Source: CAITQP01 sp964387965 (GTDB taxonomy: Bacteria; Patescibacteriota; Minisyncoccia; Phycocordibacterales; UBA9973). From it: a stretch of 35,469 bases of DNA. This document shows, piece after piece, positions 15,745 through 22,839 of the stretch (within the stretch, counting starts at the first letter, position 1; each line of letters starts with the position of its first letter). The stretch covers positions 1 through 35,469 of the forward strand of contig CAYLXO010000007.1 in NCBI GenBank assembly GCA_964387965.1, given 5' to 3'. Under the pieces are notes generated by a model. The model was not told where the DNA came from and did not search any database. It saw nothing but the letters and a program-made list of their open reading frames with translations. The position numbers and the translations under genes were made by a program.

Positions 15745-15859
15745 CCCGTTTAGAAGCAGGTCGCGGTCGAAATACTGCGCTCACTGCTTATTGTTAGTTT
15801 AAAAAATAATTATATACCGATAATGAATCACCGTGCCGTGACCGCGGCTTCTAACGGGA
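15744..15859 (-). mobile_element. MITE-like palindromic element, copy 1, at the frr start codon
   Basis: In the frr direction the element runs TCCCGTTAGAAGCCGCGG... to ...GCTTCTAAACGGGA. Its ends are inverted repeats: 12 bp (one extra base in this copy) plus a second 7-bp pair, CGCGGTC with GACCGCG, separated by a 4-nt bulge. The interior is AT-rich and holds TATAAT. It shares its first ~38 nt and last ~24 nt with copy 2 near priA, while the middles differ. A direct repeat flanks it: CCAT at 15741-15744 and 15860-15863 (ATGG in gene direction). The frr ATG is formed by the element's final A plus TG. No coding capacity; probably non-autonomous. It could instead be a conserved 5'-UTR structure. 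Confidence 0.65.
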
Positions 15860-15871
15860 CCATATATATGA

Positions 15872-15877
15872 AGTATA
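15872..15877 (-). promoter_or_regulatory. Ancestral leaderless -10 of frr, now upstream of the element
   Basis: TATACT ends 8 nt before the outer ATGG copy (15860-15863), the position a leaderless -10 would have if the element were absent. Today a transcript from here would start with an 11-codon reading frame (ATG at 15863, stop ending 15828) and then the hairpin. Confidence 0.4.
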
Positions 15878-15900
15878 TTCTAAATGTATGTATTAGTAAA

Positions 15901-16551
15901 TTAAACTGCAAGAGCGATACTTTCTAAGATCATTTTTACTGATGCTCCTGATATTTGCAGGTAGCGTTTGCTGTCGATTATTTTTTTTATTATTTCGCTA
16001 TTTTTTACAGCATCAGTTGCCAGTACTACTTCAAGCGCATCCAAAAAGTGAATAGCATTCTTTCGTACAATCGCACTTGCATCATCATCGTCAGATTTTT
16101 CGCACAATTTTCCAACGTACGCAATTCGTTCACTTGTCGAATAAGTCAAAAATGTTTTCGCCTCTTCGGTTGAGATTAGTGTTTTGTTTGTTTTTAGCAC
16201 AACAACGCGAGACAGTAGAGTTGGGAGTATTGCTTCTGTATTTGGGACCACAAGCATGATGTGTGTATGAGCCACTGGCTCCTCAAACGTTTTAAGTAGA
16301 GCGTTTTGTGCCTCAATACTAATAAAATCCGCGAACGCGACACACATTTTTCCGTCTGGGTGTGTTGCAGATAACATCTGCCACTCTTTCAAGGCTCGTG
16401 CATCATCAATAGAAAAATGAACATGTTCAGTGACTATTGAGTCGATATTTTCGGGAGGAAAAAGCTCTCGTGTTCCAAGCAACGAAACAATATGCGCTTT
16501 TGCGTCCTCTTTGTTCCCCTCTATAACGTATGCGTGAAAAAGTTCACTCAT
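15901..16551 (-). CDS. holB: DNA polymerase III delta-prime-like clamp-loader subunit
   Basis: 216 residues, about two thirds of the usual delta-prime length. It carries the diagnostic middle of the clamp-loader AAA+ fold: ADFISIEAQNALLKTFEEP (about residues 74-92), then THIMLVVPNTEAILPTLLSRVVVL with the SRV sensor. Delta-prime normally lacks Walker A activity, and none is visible. The N-terminus (MSELFHAYVIEGN) fits the shorter CPR versions. The start codon directly follows the mreB stop (TAAATG), so the two are coupled. frr lies downstream beyond the palindromic element. Confidence 0.85.
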   Translation of the reverse strand: MSELFHAYVIEGNKEDAKAHIVSLLGTRELFPPENIDSIVTEHVHFSIDDARALKEWQMLSATHPDGKMCVAFADFISIEAQNALLKTFEEPVAHTHIMLVVPNTEAILPTLLSRVVVLKTNKTLISTEEAKTFLTYSTSERIAYVGKLCEKSDDDDASAIVRKNAIHFLDALEVVLATDAVKNSEIIKKIIDSKRYLQISGASVKMILESIALAV

Positions 16552-17562
16552 TTATTTTCGCTTACTCAAAATAGTTTTCTTATATGTGCCCAAATGTTCG
16601 AGTGCTACACCAGTACCTTTTACAACACAATACAGCGCATCATCAGCAAGACGTGCCTTAACTCCAGTTCTTCGATAAATAAGTTCAGGAAAATTACGGA
16701 GCTGACTTGTGCCTCCAGTCATAATAATACCTTGATCGATAATATCAGCGGCAAGCTCAGGCGGAGTCTCTTGTAAAACATCTTTAATTGCTTTCACGAC
16801 TTGGCGAAGTTCTGGATCAATAGCGCGGACGATTTCATTTGTAGAAATCTGCGCTGTACGTGGGAGGCCTTGAATAAAATCACGACCTTTAATTGTCATA
16901 GTGAGCTCTTCTTCGAGTGGAACAGCTGCACCAATTTGAATTTTGATATTTTCTGCCGTCTTATCACCGATAGCCAAGTTAAATGTCTTTTTTATGTAAT
17001 CTGAAATAGCCGCATCAATTTTATTTCCAGCACACTTAACACTAGTTGAAGCAACAATTCCTCCAAGTGAGATTACCGCAACGTCTGTTGTTCCTCCACC
17101 AATATCAACAATCATGTGACCGTTTGATTCGTGAATCGGAATTCCCGCTCCGATCGCTGCAAGAATTGGCTCTTTCACAACGTATGCTGACTTCGCACCT
17201 GCTCGAAGTGCAGCTTCAACAACAGCGCGACGTTCAGTACTAGTAATACCAGCAGGGACCGATACCATAACATCAGGCTTCCAAAAATTAAATTTCCCGA
17301 GCGCTTTTCCTATAAAGTAGCGGAGCATTGCTTCAGTCATACGATAATCTGCAATAACACCATCCTTCATAGGACGGTACGCGATAATTGACTCAGGAGT
17401 TTTTCCAATCATTTCTTTTGCTTCGTTCCCAATCGCAAGAATAGAATTATCTTGCTCTGAAACAGCAACAACTGATGGTTCGTTCAGTATTATTCCTTTT
17501 CCGGGTGCAAAGACGAGCGTATTTGCTGTTCCGAGGTCGATTCCGAGTTTCTTTGAAAACAT
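16552..17562 (-). CDS. mreB: Rod-shape protein MreB
   Basis: A 336-residue actin homologue that forms membrane-bound filaments guiding lateral wall synthesis. Actin-fold ATP motifs: LGIDLGTANTLVF (phosphate 1, about 6-18), MIVDIGGGTTDVAVISLGG (phosphate 2, about 149-167), and IIMTGGTSQLRNFPELI (adenosine, about 278-294). Also EPSVVA and RPMKDGVIADY typical of MreB. Normal length. mreC, mreD, rodA and pbp2 are not beside it. Preceded by the best leaderless promoter in the window; followed without spacing by the delta-prime gene. Confidence 0.97.
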   Translation of the reverse strand: MFSKKLGIDLGTANTLVFAPGKGIILNEPSVVAVSEQDNSILAIGNEAKEMIGKTPESIIAYRPMKDGVIADYRMTEAMLRYFIGKALGKFNFWKPDVMVSVPAGITSTERRAVVEAALRAGAKSAYVVKEPILAAIGAGIPIHESNGHMIVDIGGGTTDVAVISLGGIVASTSVKCAGNKIDAAISDYIKKTFNLAIGDKTAENIKIQIGAAVPLEEELTMTIKGRDFIQGLPRTAQISTNEIVRAIDPELRQVVKAIKDVLQETPPELAADIIDQGIIMTGGTSQLRNFPELIYRRTGVKARLADDALYCVVKGTGVALEHLGTYKKTILSKRK

Positions 17563-17568
17563 GTGCGG

Positions 17569-17596
17569 ATTATACCCGAATGGGTGGTTTAATCAA
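17569..17596 (-). promoter_or_regulatory. Leaderless promoter of mreB
   Basis: On minus, TTGATT (17591-17596), 16-bp spacer, TATAAT (17569-17574); the -10 ends 6 nt before the mreB ATG. Transcription should start at the A of the start codon. No Shine-Dalgarno sequence. Confidence 0.65.
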
Positions 17597-17607
17597 ATAC
17601 AAAAGTA

Positions 17608-17626
17608 GGCCACCATTTTGGTAGCC
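17608..17626 (-). terminator. Weak terminator after the 140-residue membrane protein gene
   Basis: On minus, GGCTACCA - AAA - TGGTGGCC forms an 8-bp stem (one G-T pair) followed by TACTTTTGTATTT, an imperfect T-tract. It separates this gene from mreB. Confidence 0.45.
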
Positions 17627-17647
17627 GTACTCTTACATTTGCATTTC

Positions 17648-18070
17648 TTAGGCGAACTTTGAAGAATTTCTAAATCGCTTGAATCCAATGATTCCAGCAA
17701 TAGTAGCGAGAGCGACGAGTAATATCACACTTACAGGCGAACTTCCCCATCCAACATCTATCATTCCACATACTGCGGAAAGACAATATATTGTTAAACT
17801 CGCATACATTAATGTTACTCCGTTTGGTTTCGTGGGTACATAATACACCCCTCTTGTTCTTGAATAATGTTTGAAATATAGGAGAAGGGCAATAAAAACC
17901 CCACCGCAAAACATTACAAAACCAATAATCGACAACATCCAAGAAAAGAAACGAACGATAAGACGTTCAGTACTACTATCAAGTTGAACCATCCAGGTAA
18001 CATACGGGCCGACAAAGGCCAGAAACAAACCGCCTAAAAGCAACGCGATCAATATAGCTAGCTTCTTCAT
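17648..18070 (-). CDS. Small multi-pass membrane protein, unknown
   Basis: 140 residues with four predicted membrane helices (about 5-27, 42-66, 86-106, 110-130) and a basic C-terminus (GFKRFRNSSKFA). A tyrosine-rich cytoplasmic or periplasmic loop (KHYSRTRGVYYVP) separates helices 2 and 3. I do not recognise a family and see no catalytic residues. TAAAAT (18078-18083) ends 7 nt before the ATG, again predicting a leaderless mRNA. It is followed by a weak terminator and then mreB's own promoter. Confidence 0.65.
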   Translation of the reverse strand: MKKLAILIALLLGGLFLAFVGPYVTWMVQLDSSTERLIVRFFSWMLSIIGFVMFCGGVFIALLLYFKHYSRTRGVYYVPTKPNGVTLMYASLTIYCLSAVCGMIDVGWGSSPVSVILLVALATIAGIIGFKRFRNSSKFA

Positions 18071-18077
18071 AAAAAGG

Positions 18078-18083
18078 ATTTTA
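18078..18083 (-). promoter_or_regulatory. Leaderless -10 box of the 140-residue protein gene
   Basis: TAAAAT ends 7 nt before the ATG; no good -35. The intervening 18084-18164 also carries the ancestral priA -10 on the other strand. Confidence 0.4.
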
Positions 18084-18147
18084 GTTATTTAAAATGGTAC
18101 AAGAGTGGTGGCAGATGTCAACACTTTGCAGTTTTGAACTTCCGCTT

Positions 18148-18153
18148 TAGACT
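18148..18153 (+). promoter_or_regulatory. Ancestral leaderless -10 of priA, now upstream of the element
   Basis: TAGACT ends 6 nt before an outer ATGTG (18160-18164) that repeats the real priA start (18283-18287). A weak TTTGCA lies 17 bp upstream. If used today, the mRNA would open with a 14-codon frame (18160-18204) and then the hairpin. Confidence 0.4.
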
Positions 18154-18164
18154 GAACGTATGTG

Positions 18165-18283
18165 TCCCGTTAGAAGCCGCGGTCACGGCAACGGTGATTC
18201 ATAGAAAATATGAATATATTTTATTACAATCAAATCATTTGCACGGTTCGCGGGATACTGGCCGCGACCTGCTTCTAACGGGA
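18165..18283 (+). mobile_element. MITE-like palindromic element, copy 2, at the priA start codon
   Basis: Runs TCCCGTTAGAAGCCGCGG... to ...GCTTCTAACGGGA. The terminal repeats CCCGTTAGAAGC (18166-18177) and GCTTCTAACGGG (18271-18282) pair perfectly over 12 bp. CGCGGTC then pairs with GGCCGCG; the frr copy has GACCGCG there, so the pairing is kept by a T-G/T-A change. ATGTG flanks both sides (18160-18164, 18283-18287), like a target-site duplication. The priA ATG lies directly at the base of the stem. The interior holds TTACAAT and no ORF. It has the same orientation relative to its gene as copy 1, hence inverted on the chromosome. Confidence 0.65.
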
Positions 18284-20226
18284 TGTGGATTGTTGAGGTA
18301 GTACCAATTCGTCGCGGATTCCCAAAAGAAACGCTTACATACTTTGCTGGAGAAAAGATTCAGGAAGGTCGCGTTGTTTCCGTGCCTATTCGCTCAAAAC
18401 CAGTAGATGCAATCGTCGTCGATTGCAAAGACGCAAAAGAAGAAAAAGCACACATCAAATCTGGTAGTTTTGCACTCAAAAAAATTCTCAAAGTTAAAGA
18501 AGGCGCTGGCGTCCCTGACTATATTTTCGAGACTGCAAAAATGGGTGCTCAATACTATCGTTCATTACGTGGAACGATGCTCGATCTTCTTATACCTGAC
18601 TACTCACTCTATGGAATATACACTCATGAGTTTAATGAAATAAAAAATCTTGATGAAGAAGATACAAACGCACAGTCAGAACGCTTGTTATTTCAATCAC
18701 CTCTTGAAGAACGTGTTGGATTTTATCGTACGTATGTTCGAGAATCATTTGCAAAGCGCGAATCGCTTATTCTTGTTGCTCCAACAATCGCTGATTGCGA
18801 ACTTTTCCGTGAGTCGCTCTCACGTGGCATTGCAGACTTTGTTGTTGTACTGCACAGCGAACTCACAAAGAAAAAAATGGCTGACACCTTGAAGCGACTC
18901 AGCAAAGAATCTCACTCGTTTCTTATTATTTGTACTCCATCGTATGTGTCACTTGCACGAGCTGATGTCGGCACGATTATCATCGAGCACGAAAGTTCTA
19001 CCGCGTATGCAACCCCGTCATTCCCGTCGTATGACTTTCGAGTATTGCTTGAACTCTTTTGTCGCAACGCAGGTCGTAAAATGATTATGGCCGACAGCCT
19101 TCTTCGTGTTGAAACACTCGGAAGGTATGAAAATCATGAATTTGGTATCGTCGCTCCAATAACTTTTCGTGCACTTGCGCCAATCCAGCTTTCAGTAATA
19201 GCGCATGGCGCACCAGACGAAATTGCTCCGCGAGCGCGTATGGAACAAATTCCTGCACTTTCAAATGAAATTCGCACCTTTCTTGGGAATGCAATCGGTA
19301 AGAAGCAAAAAATATTTGCATTCGCTCTCCGTACTGGTCTTGCCACAATCACAAAATGTCGCGACTGTGGCAACGTACTTGCGTGCGAACACTGTTCTGC
19401 TCCTCTTGTTTTGTATGCTAGCGGTGAACGACGCGTGTTTATCTGTAACAAATGTAAGCGTCACACACCAAGCGAACAAAAATGTACTCGATGTAAAAGT
19501 TGGAATCTTTCTCCAATTGGGACAGGTACCGCCTTCGTTGAAGATGAAATAAAACGTTTGTTCCCTGAACTTCCAGTTTTTCGTATCGATCGCGAAGCAA
19601 CCCCGACAAAATCTGAAGCGCGTAAAGTCGCAGGACAATTTATGACATCACAAACTGGAGTACTCGTCGGTACAGAAATGGCTTTGTACTATCTCGATGA
19701 AGATGTCACTGATTCTATTATCGTGTCATTTGATACTTTGTTTAATATTCCGAGTTATCGCACAAACGAACGTATCATCGAATTGTTTCTTTCAATAGCT
19801 GAACGCACAAAAAATAAGTTGTTTGTCCAAACAAAGCGCATCGACGAGCCTATTCTTGAGCTTATTCAATCAAACAACTATTCAAGTTGGTACAGAAATG
19901 AACTCGATGAGCGTGAAGAATATTTGTATCCACCATATTCAACAATAATAAAAGTAACGTGGAAAGGAAAAGAGGCGGAAAAAAGTGCTGTAGCGGATTA
20001 CTTCAAAGAAGTACTGTCTCCTTTCTCGCCAGATATATTTGACGGTCAAATCATCACCAAAGGCAAAAAAGAAACTGCAGTTCATGCAGTTATTCGTCCA
20101 CGTATCAGTGAATGGTCAGTATCTCTTGTTGCTGAGAAAAAAGGATTGTCAGAAGCTTTACGTGAAGCGCTGGCAAAACTTCCCGAAGATGCAATCGTTT
20201 CAGTAAATCCTGACAACTTACTTTAA
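18283..20226 (+). CDS. priA: PriA-like primosomal protein N', helicase motifs degenerate
   Basis: 647 residues. PriA normally binds stalled forks and reloads the replicative helicase. The N-terminal 3'-DNA-binding domain (VVPIRRGFPKETLTYFAG, GRVVSVPIR) and the eight-Cys zinc region (CRDC, CEHC, CNKC, CTRC; about 359-406) are clear, as is the late YPPYSTIIKV motif. The Walker A (GxTGSGKT) expected near residues 140-165 is absent: the region reads VGFYRTYVRESFAKRESLILVAP. The DEEH box is replaced by IEHE (about 228-231), and the arginine-rich AGRAGR motif VI by AERTKN. It probably keeps DNA and partner binding but not ATP-driven unwinding (inference). Confidence 0.9.
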   Translation: MWIVEVVPIRRGFPKETLTYFAGEKIQEGRVVSVPIRSKPVDAIVVDCKDAKEEKAHIKSGSFALKKILKVKEGAGVPDYIFETAKMGAQYYRSLRGTMLDLLIPDYSLYGIYTHEFNEIKNLDEEDTNAQSERLLFQSPLEERVGFYRTYVRESFAKRESLILVAPTIADCELFRESLSRGIADFVVVLHSELTKKKMADTLKRLSKESHSFLIICTPSYVSLARADVGTIIIEHESSTAYATPSFPSYDFRVLLELFCRNAGRKMIMADSLLRVETLGRYENHEFGIVAPITFRALAPIQLSVIAHGAPDEIAPRARMEQIPALSNEIRTFLGNAIGKKQKIFAFALRTGLATITKCRDCGNVLACEHCSAPLVLYASGERRVFICNKCKRHTPSEQKCTRCKSWNLSPIGTGTAFVEDEIKRLFPELPVFRIDREATPTKSEARKVAGQFMTSQTGVLVGTEMALYYLDEDVTDSIIVSFDTLFNIPSYRTNERIIELFLSIAERTKNKLFVQTKRIDEPILELIQSNNYSSWYRNELDEREEYLYPPYSTIIKVTWKGKEAEKSAVADYFKEVLSPFSPDIFDGQIITKGKKETAVHAVIRPRISEWSVSLVAEKKGLSEALREALAKLPEDAIVSVNPDNLL

Positions 20227-20235
20227 AAAAGAAAA

Positions 20236-20261
20236 CCACACGAAGTGTGGCCTTCGTGTGG
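20236..20261. terminator. Bidirectional terminator between priA and the 156-residue gene
   Basis: CCACACGAAG / CTTCGTGTGG forms a 10-bp stem with a TGTGGC loop. The T-rich tail is best on minus (TTTTCTTTTTT), so it mainly ends the 156-residue gene; on plus the tail is TAATAAAATT. Confidence 0.75.
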
Positions 20262-20269
20262 TAATAAAA

Positions 20270-20740
20270 TTAATTACTTACTTGAACTTCAAAATCTCCG
20301 AAATCAAATTGAAGTGTTTGTTGTAGCGGATTACAAAATGCTACAACTTGTTCCTCAACGTTCGTAAACTCAAACATCATGCCACGCTTAGCGAGCATTC
20401 CGGTATGAGTTTTGAAATCAAAGACAAAACTTCTGTTTTCGCCTTTGAATCCTGTTGCATCATTTGGCAATAAAGAAAGATTCCCCATATACCAAACTTC
20501 GTCTTCGACAAACTGCCGAGTGTGCGGATTACATGTGGGGCCTGCAAATTTAATGTAGGCTTTAAACCACCTTCCCACCAAGCGGCCTTCTTCTAATACT
20601 TGAAGAAGAAAGGATACTGGTTCTTGTAATTTGTTTGCATGTGTATGCAAGCTTTCTTTAAAAAGCCTCAGCATTGGGCCTTTCGACAAATTGATTGCTC
20701 CCGCAGGTAGCACAAATTTAGCGTTGTCCATAAACAACAT
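20270..20740 (-). CDS. Soluble protein of unknown function
   Basis: 156 residues (or 153 from the second Met, MDNAKFVLPAG). It is hydrophilic, with no signal peptide or membrane segment, and rich in aromatic residues and beta-like alternation (EVWYMGNLSLLPND; FVFDFKTHTG; LQFDFGDFEVQVSN). Four Cys are not arranged as a metal site. I do not recognise a family. It is a lone gene between a terminator and the rpsU promoter region. A run of A precedes the ATG and there is no Shine-Dalgarno. Confidence 0.6.
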   Translation of the reverse strand: MLFMDNAKFVLPAGAINLSKGPMLRLFKESLHTHANKLQEPVSFLLQVLEEGRLVGRWFKAYIKFAGPTCNPHTRQFVEDEVWYMGNLSLLPNDATGFKGENRSFVFDFKTHTGMLAKRGMMFEFTNVEEQVVAFCNPLQQTLQFDFGDFEVQVSN

Positions 20741-20837
20741 TTTTTGATTTTAAGTAACGGCGATATTGCCTTAATTATATATTACCATATTTTGTGTCAA
20801 ATGTCAATATATCCTTATTTTGAAGCTCTTTTCCCTC

Positions 20838-20866
20838 TTGCCTCTTTCCTTTCTATATGGTAAGCT
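20838..20866 (+). promoter_or_regulatory. Promoter of rpsU-ybeY
   Basis: TTGCCT (20838-20843), 17-bp spacer ending TGG, TAAGCT (20861-20866). The -10 ends 9 nt before the rpsU ATG, so the leader would be 0-3 nt. Confidence 0.5.
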
Positions 20867-20875
20867 CCTTTTCAC

Positions 20876-21142
20876 ATGACTAAAGCAATTATCGAAGTAA
20901 AAAAAGCAGCAAACGAGAGCAACATGACTCTCATCCGCCGTTTTTCTCGCCGAGTACAGGAGACTGGCGTCATTCGTGCAGTTAAAGGCAATCGCTACAG
21001 TGAGCGCGCTCCAAGTAAACTCGACCGAAAAAACTCAGCTCTCAATCGTCTTAAGCGCGGAAAAGAAATCGAACGTCTTAAGAAACTCGGAAAATGGGTT
21101 GAAAAAACTGGAAAGACTCAACCAAAACAAACTCCAGCATAA
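20876..21142 (+). CDS. rpsU: Small-subunit ribosomal protein bS21
   Basis: 88 residues, highly basic. bS21 sits by the 3' end of 16S rRNA and helps mRNA binding. The core ANESNMTLIRRFSRRVQETGVIRAVKGNRYSER matches the bS21 signature (N-E-S...RRF.R.VQ..G), followed by a Lys/Arg-rich helical tail and a C-terminal KTQPKQTPA extension. It overlaps ybeY at TAATG, so the two are translationally coupled, pairing a 30S protein with an rRNA-maturation factor. Confidence 0.88.
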   Translation: MTKAIIEVKKAANESNMTLIRRFSRRVQETGVIRAVKGNRYSERAPSKLDRKNSALNRLKRGKEIERLKKLGKWVEKTGKTQPKQTPA

Positions 21143-21525
21143 TGGAAATTGAAGCAGTATCAATCGTAAACAAAACAAAAGGCAAGCTTCCACGCTTGCC
21201 TTTTGTGCAACTTACAGAAAAAATCCTTGGTCCGAAGTATTCTATTTCGATTGCTATAGTTACTCCAAAAGAATCACATCGACTCAACAAAGAGTTCCGT
21301 GGAAAAGACAATCCAACAAACGTACTTTCTTTCCCCTACGACAAAAAATCTGGCGAACTTGTGCTTGATGTAAAAACTGCAATCAAGGATGCGCCAAAGT
21401 TCGACATGACAAAAGAAAAATTTTTGCTATTTCTCGTTATCCACGGAATGTTGCATTTGAAAGGATACGATCATGGTAGTACAATGGAGAAAGCAGAGAA
21501 AAAATTTCTAAAAATTTTTTCTTAG
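21142..21525 (+). CDS. ybeY: Endoribonuclease YbeY (rRNA maturation)
   Basis: 127 residues. A Zn-dependent RNase involved in 16S 3'-end maturation and 70S quality control. The metal-binding signature HGMLHLKGYDH is at about residues 100-110. The upstream FRGKDNPTNVLSFPY is the second family motif. It is slightly shorter than the E. coli enzyme, as usual in small genomes. It overlaps rpsU by one base; ftsA begins 13 bp after its stop. Confidence 0.95.
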   Translation: MEIEAVSIVNKTKGKLPRLPFVQLTEKILGPKYSISIAIVTPKESHRLNKEFRGKDNPTNVLSFPYDKKSGELVLDVKTAIKDAPKFDMTKEKFLLFLVIHGMLHLKGYDHGSTMEKAEKKFLKIFS

Positions 21526-21538
21526 TTGCGTTTCTCAA

Positions 21539-22693
21539 ATGGCACGAACCCAAATTACAGTTGGAATAGATCTTGGCACGGCAGTAACACGTGTTGTTGT
21601 TTTACAATGGCAACCAGCTGAGTCACAACCAGAAGTTTTATCATCTGTATCTGTTCCTACTCGCGGTGTCCGTCATGGATACATTGTAAATATTTCTGAC
21701 GCTTCCCGTTCAATTCAAAAAGCTGTAGCACTTGCTGAAAAAGAATCTGGTCACCAAATACGTCGCGCAACTTTTTCTATCGGCGGAACAAGTCTTTCAG
21801 CAGACACATCAGTAGGCAGTGCAATCATTTCAAAATCTGATGGTGAGGTTACAGCCTTTGACACAAAGACTGCACTTGAAAACGCTGAGGAGGCTGTTGA
21901 ACTCAAAAACAAAAAAATTATTTATACATCTCAAACTTCATGGAAGCTCGATGGAAAAGAAGTTCCTGGCAAACCAGAAGGCATGCATGGCATCAAGCTT
22001 GAGGTAAAAGTATTGTTCATTAGTTGTCTTTCTCAGCACCTTGATGATCTCCTTTCTGCTGCGGGTGAAGCTGGAATTGAAGTTGTAGATATTTTCCCGT
22101 CATCTATCGCTGCAAGTTATCTTGCGCTCACTGAACGCCAGAAAGCAGTCGGTGTCATGCTTGCAAATATCGGTGCAGAGACTGTTTCTATCGCAATCTT
22201 TGAAAATGGATTACCAATCGGGTTTTCTGTATTCCCTATTGGCTCAACTGACATCACAAACGATATCGCTCTTGGTTTCCGCATCACTCTTGAAGAAGCT
22301 GAAAGCATCAAAACTGGAAGCATTATGGCGACAACATATCCAAAACGAAAAATTGATGAAATTATCGAAGCTCGTCTTTCAGATATTTTCGAACTCATTG
22401 ATGGATACTTGAAAAAGATAAAGCGTAGTGGACTTCTTCCTGCTGGTGTCATCATAACTGGAGGAGGTTCTGGTCACGCTCTCGTTGAAGGTCTTGCAAA
22501 AAGCATGCTTCGCCTTCCATCACGTGTTGGTGGAGACGATATCATGTCACAAGTAAAAGGAAACCTTCGCGATTCTTCATGGTTTGTTGCATACGGCCTC
22601 GCACTTCTTGGACGAGAAGCAGGAAAAGAATCAAAATCTACTGGCGGACCAAAAGGTATTTTCAAAGAGTTTCTTAGACAGTTTTTGCCGTAA
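21539..22693 (+). CDS. ftsA: Cell division protein FtsA
   Basis: 384-residue actin-fold ATPase that tethers FtsZ to the membrane. Phosphate-1 motif TVGIDLGTAVTRVVV (about 7-21); a SHS2/1C-like insertion following (YIVNISDASRSIQKAV); phosphate-2 region VMLANIGAETVSIAIFENG (about 206-224); adenosine motif GVIITGGGSGHALVEGL (about 302-318). The last residues, GIFKEFLRQFLP, form an amphipathic helix suitable as the membrane-targeting sequence. It is followed by ftsZ after 146 bp that carry a separate promoter. Confidence 0.93.
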   Translation: MARTQITVGIDLGTAVTRVVVLQWQPAESQPEVLSSVSVPTRGVRHGYIVNISDASRSIQKAVALAEKESGHQIRRATFSIGGTSLSADTSVGSAIISKSDGEVTAFDTKTALENAEEAVELKNKKIIYTSQTSWKLDGKEVPGKPEGMHGIKLEVKVLFISCLSQHLDDLLSAAGEAGIEVVDIFPSSIAASYLALTERQKAVGVMLANIGAETVSIAIFENGLPIGFSVFPIGSTDITNDIALGFRITLEEAESIKTGSIMATTYPKRKIDEIIEARLSDIFELIDGYLKKIKRSGLLPAGVIITGGGSGHALVEGLAKSMLRLPSRVGGDDIMSQVKGNLRDSSWFVAYGLALLGREAGKESKSTGGPKGIFKEFLRQFLP

Positions 22694-22738
22694 CACAACT
22701 ATCCACTCTGTCAATTTTCTAAGCACAGCAAACTCGAT

Positions 22739-22839
22739 TTGCTTTTTTCAAATTTCTGATAGAATGTCACCAGTTCGTTAGAAGCCTTTAATCCTTTTTC
22801 AGACTTTATTGGCGCATAGCCAAAAGGTCCTTATTACAT
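22739..22839 (+). promoter_or_regulatory. ftsZ promoter and structured leader
   Basis: TTGCTT (22739-22744), 15-bp spacer, and an extended -10 TGATAGAAT (core 22760-22765) predict a leader of about 68 nt. The leader holds TTGGC-GCATA-GCCAA, a small hairpin, then AAAAGG as a distant Shine-Dalgarno candidate. It also contains CGTTAGAAGCC (22776-22786), an 11-mer identical to part of the left end of the palindromic elements at frr and priA. This is the only long leader among the cell-shape and division genes here. Confidence 0.5.
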
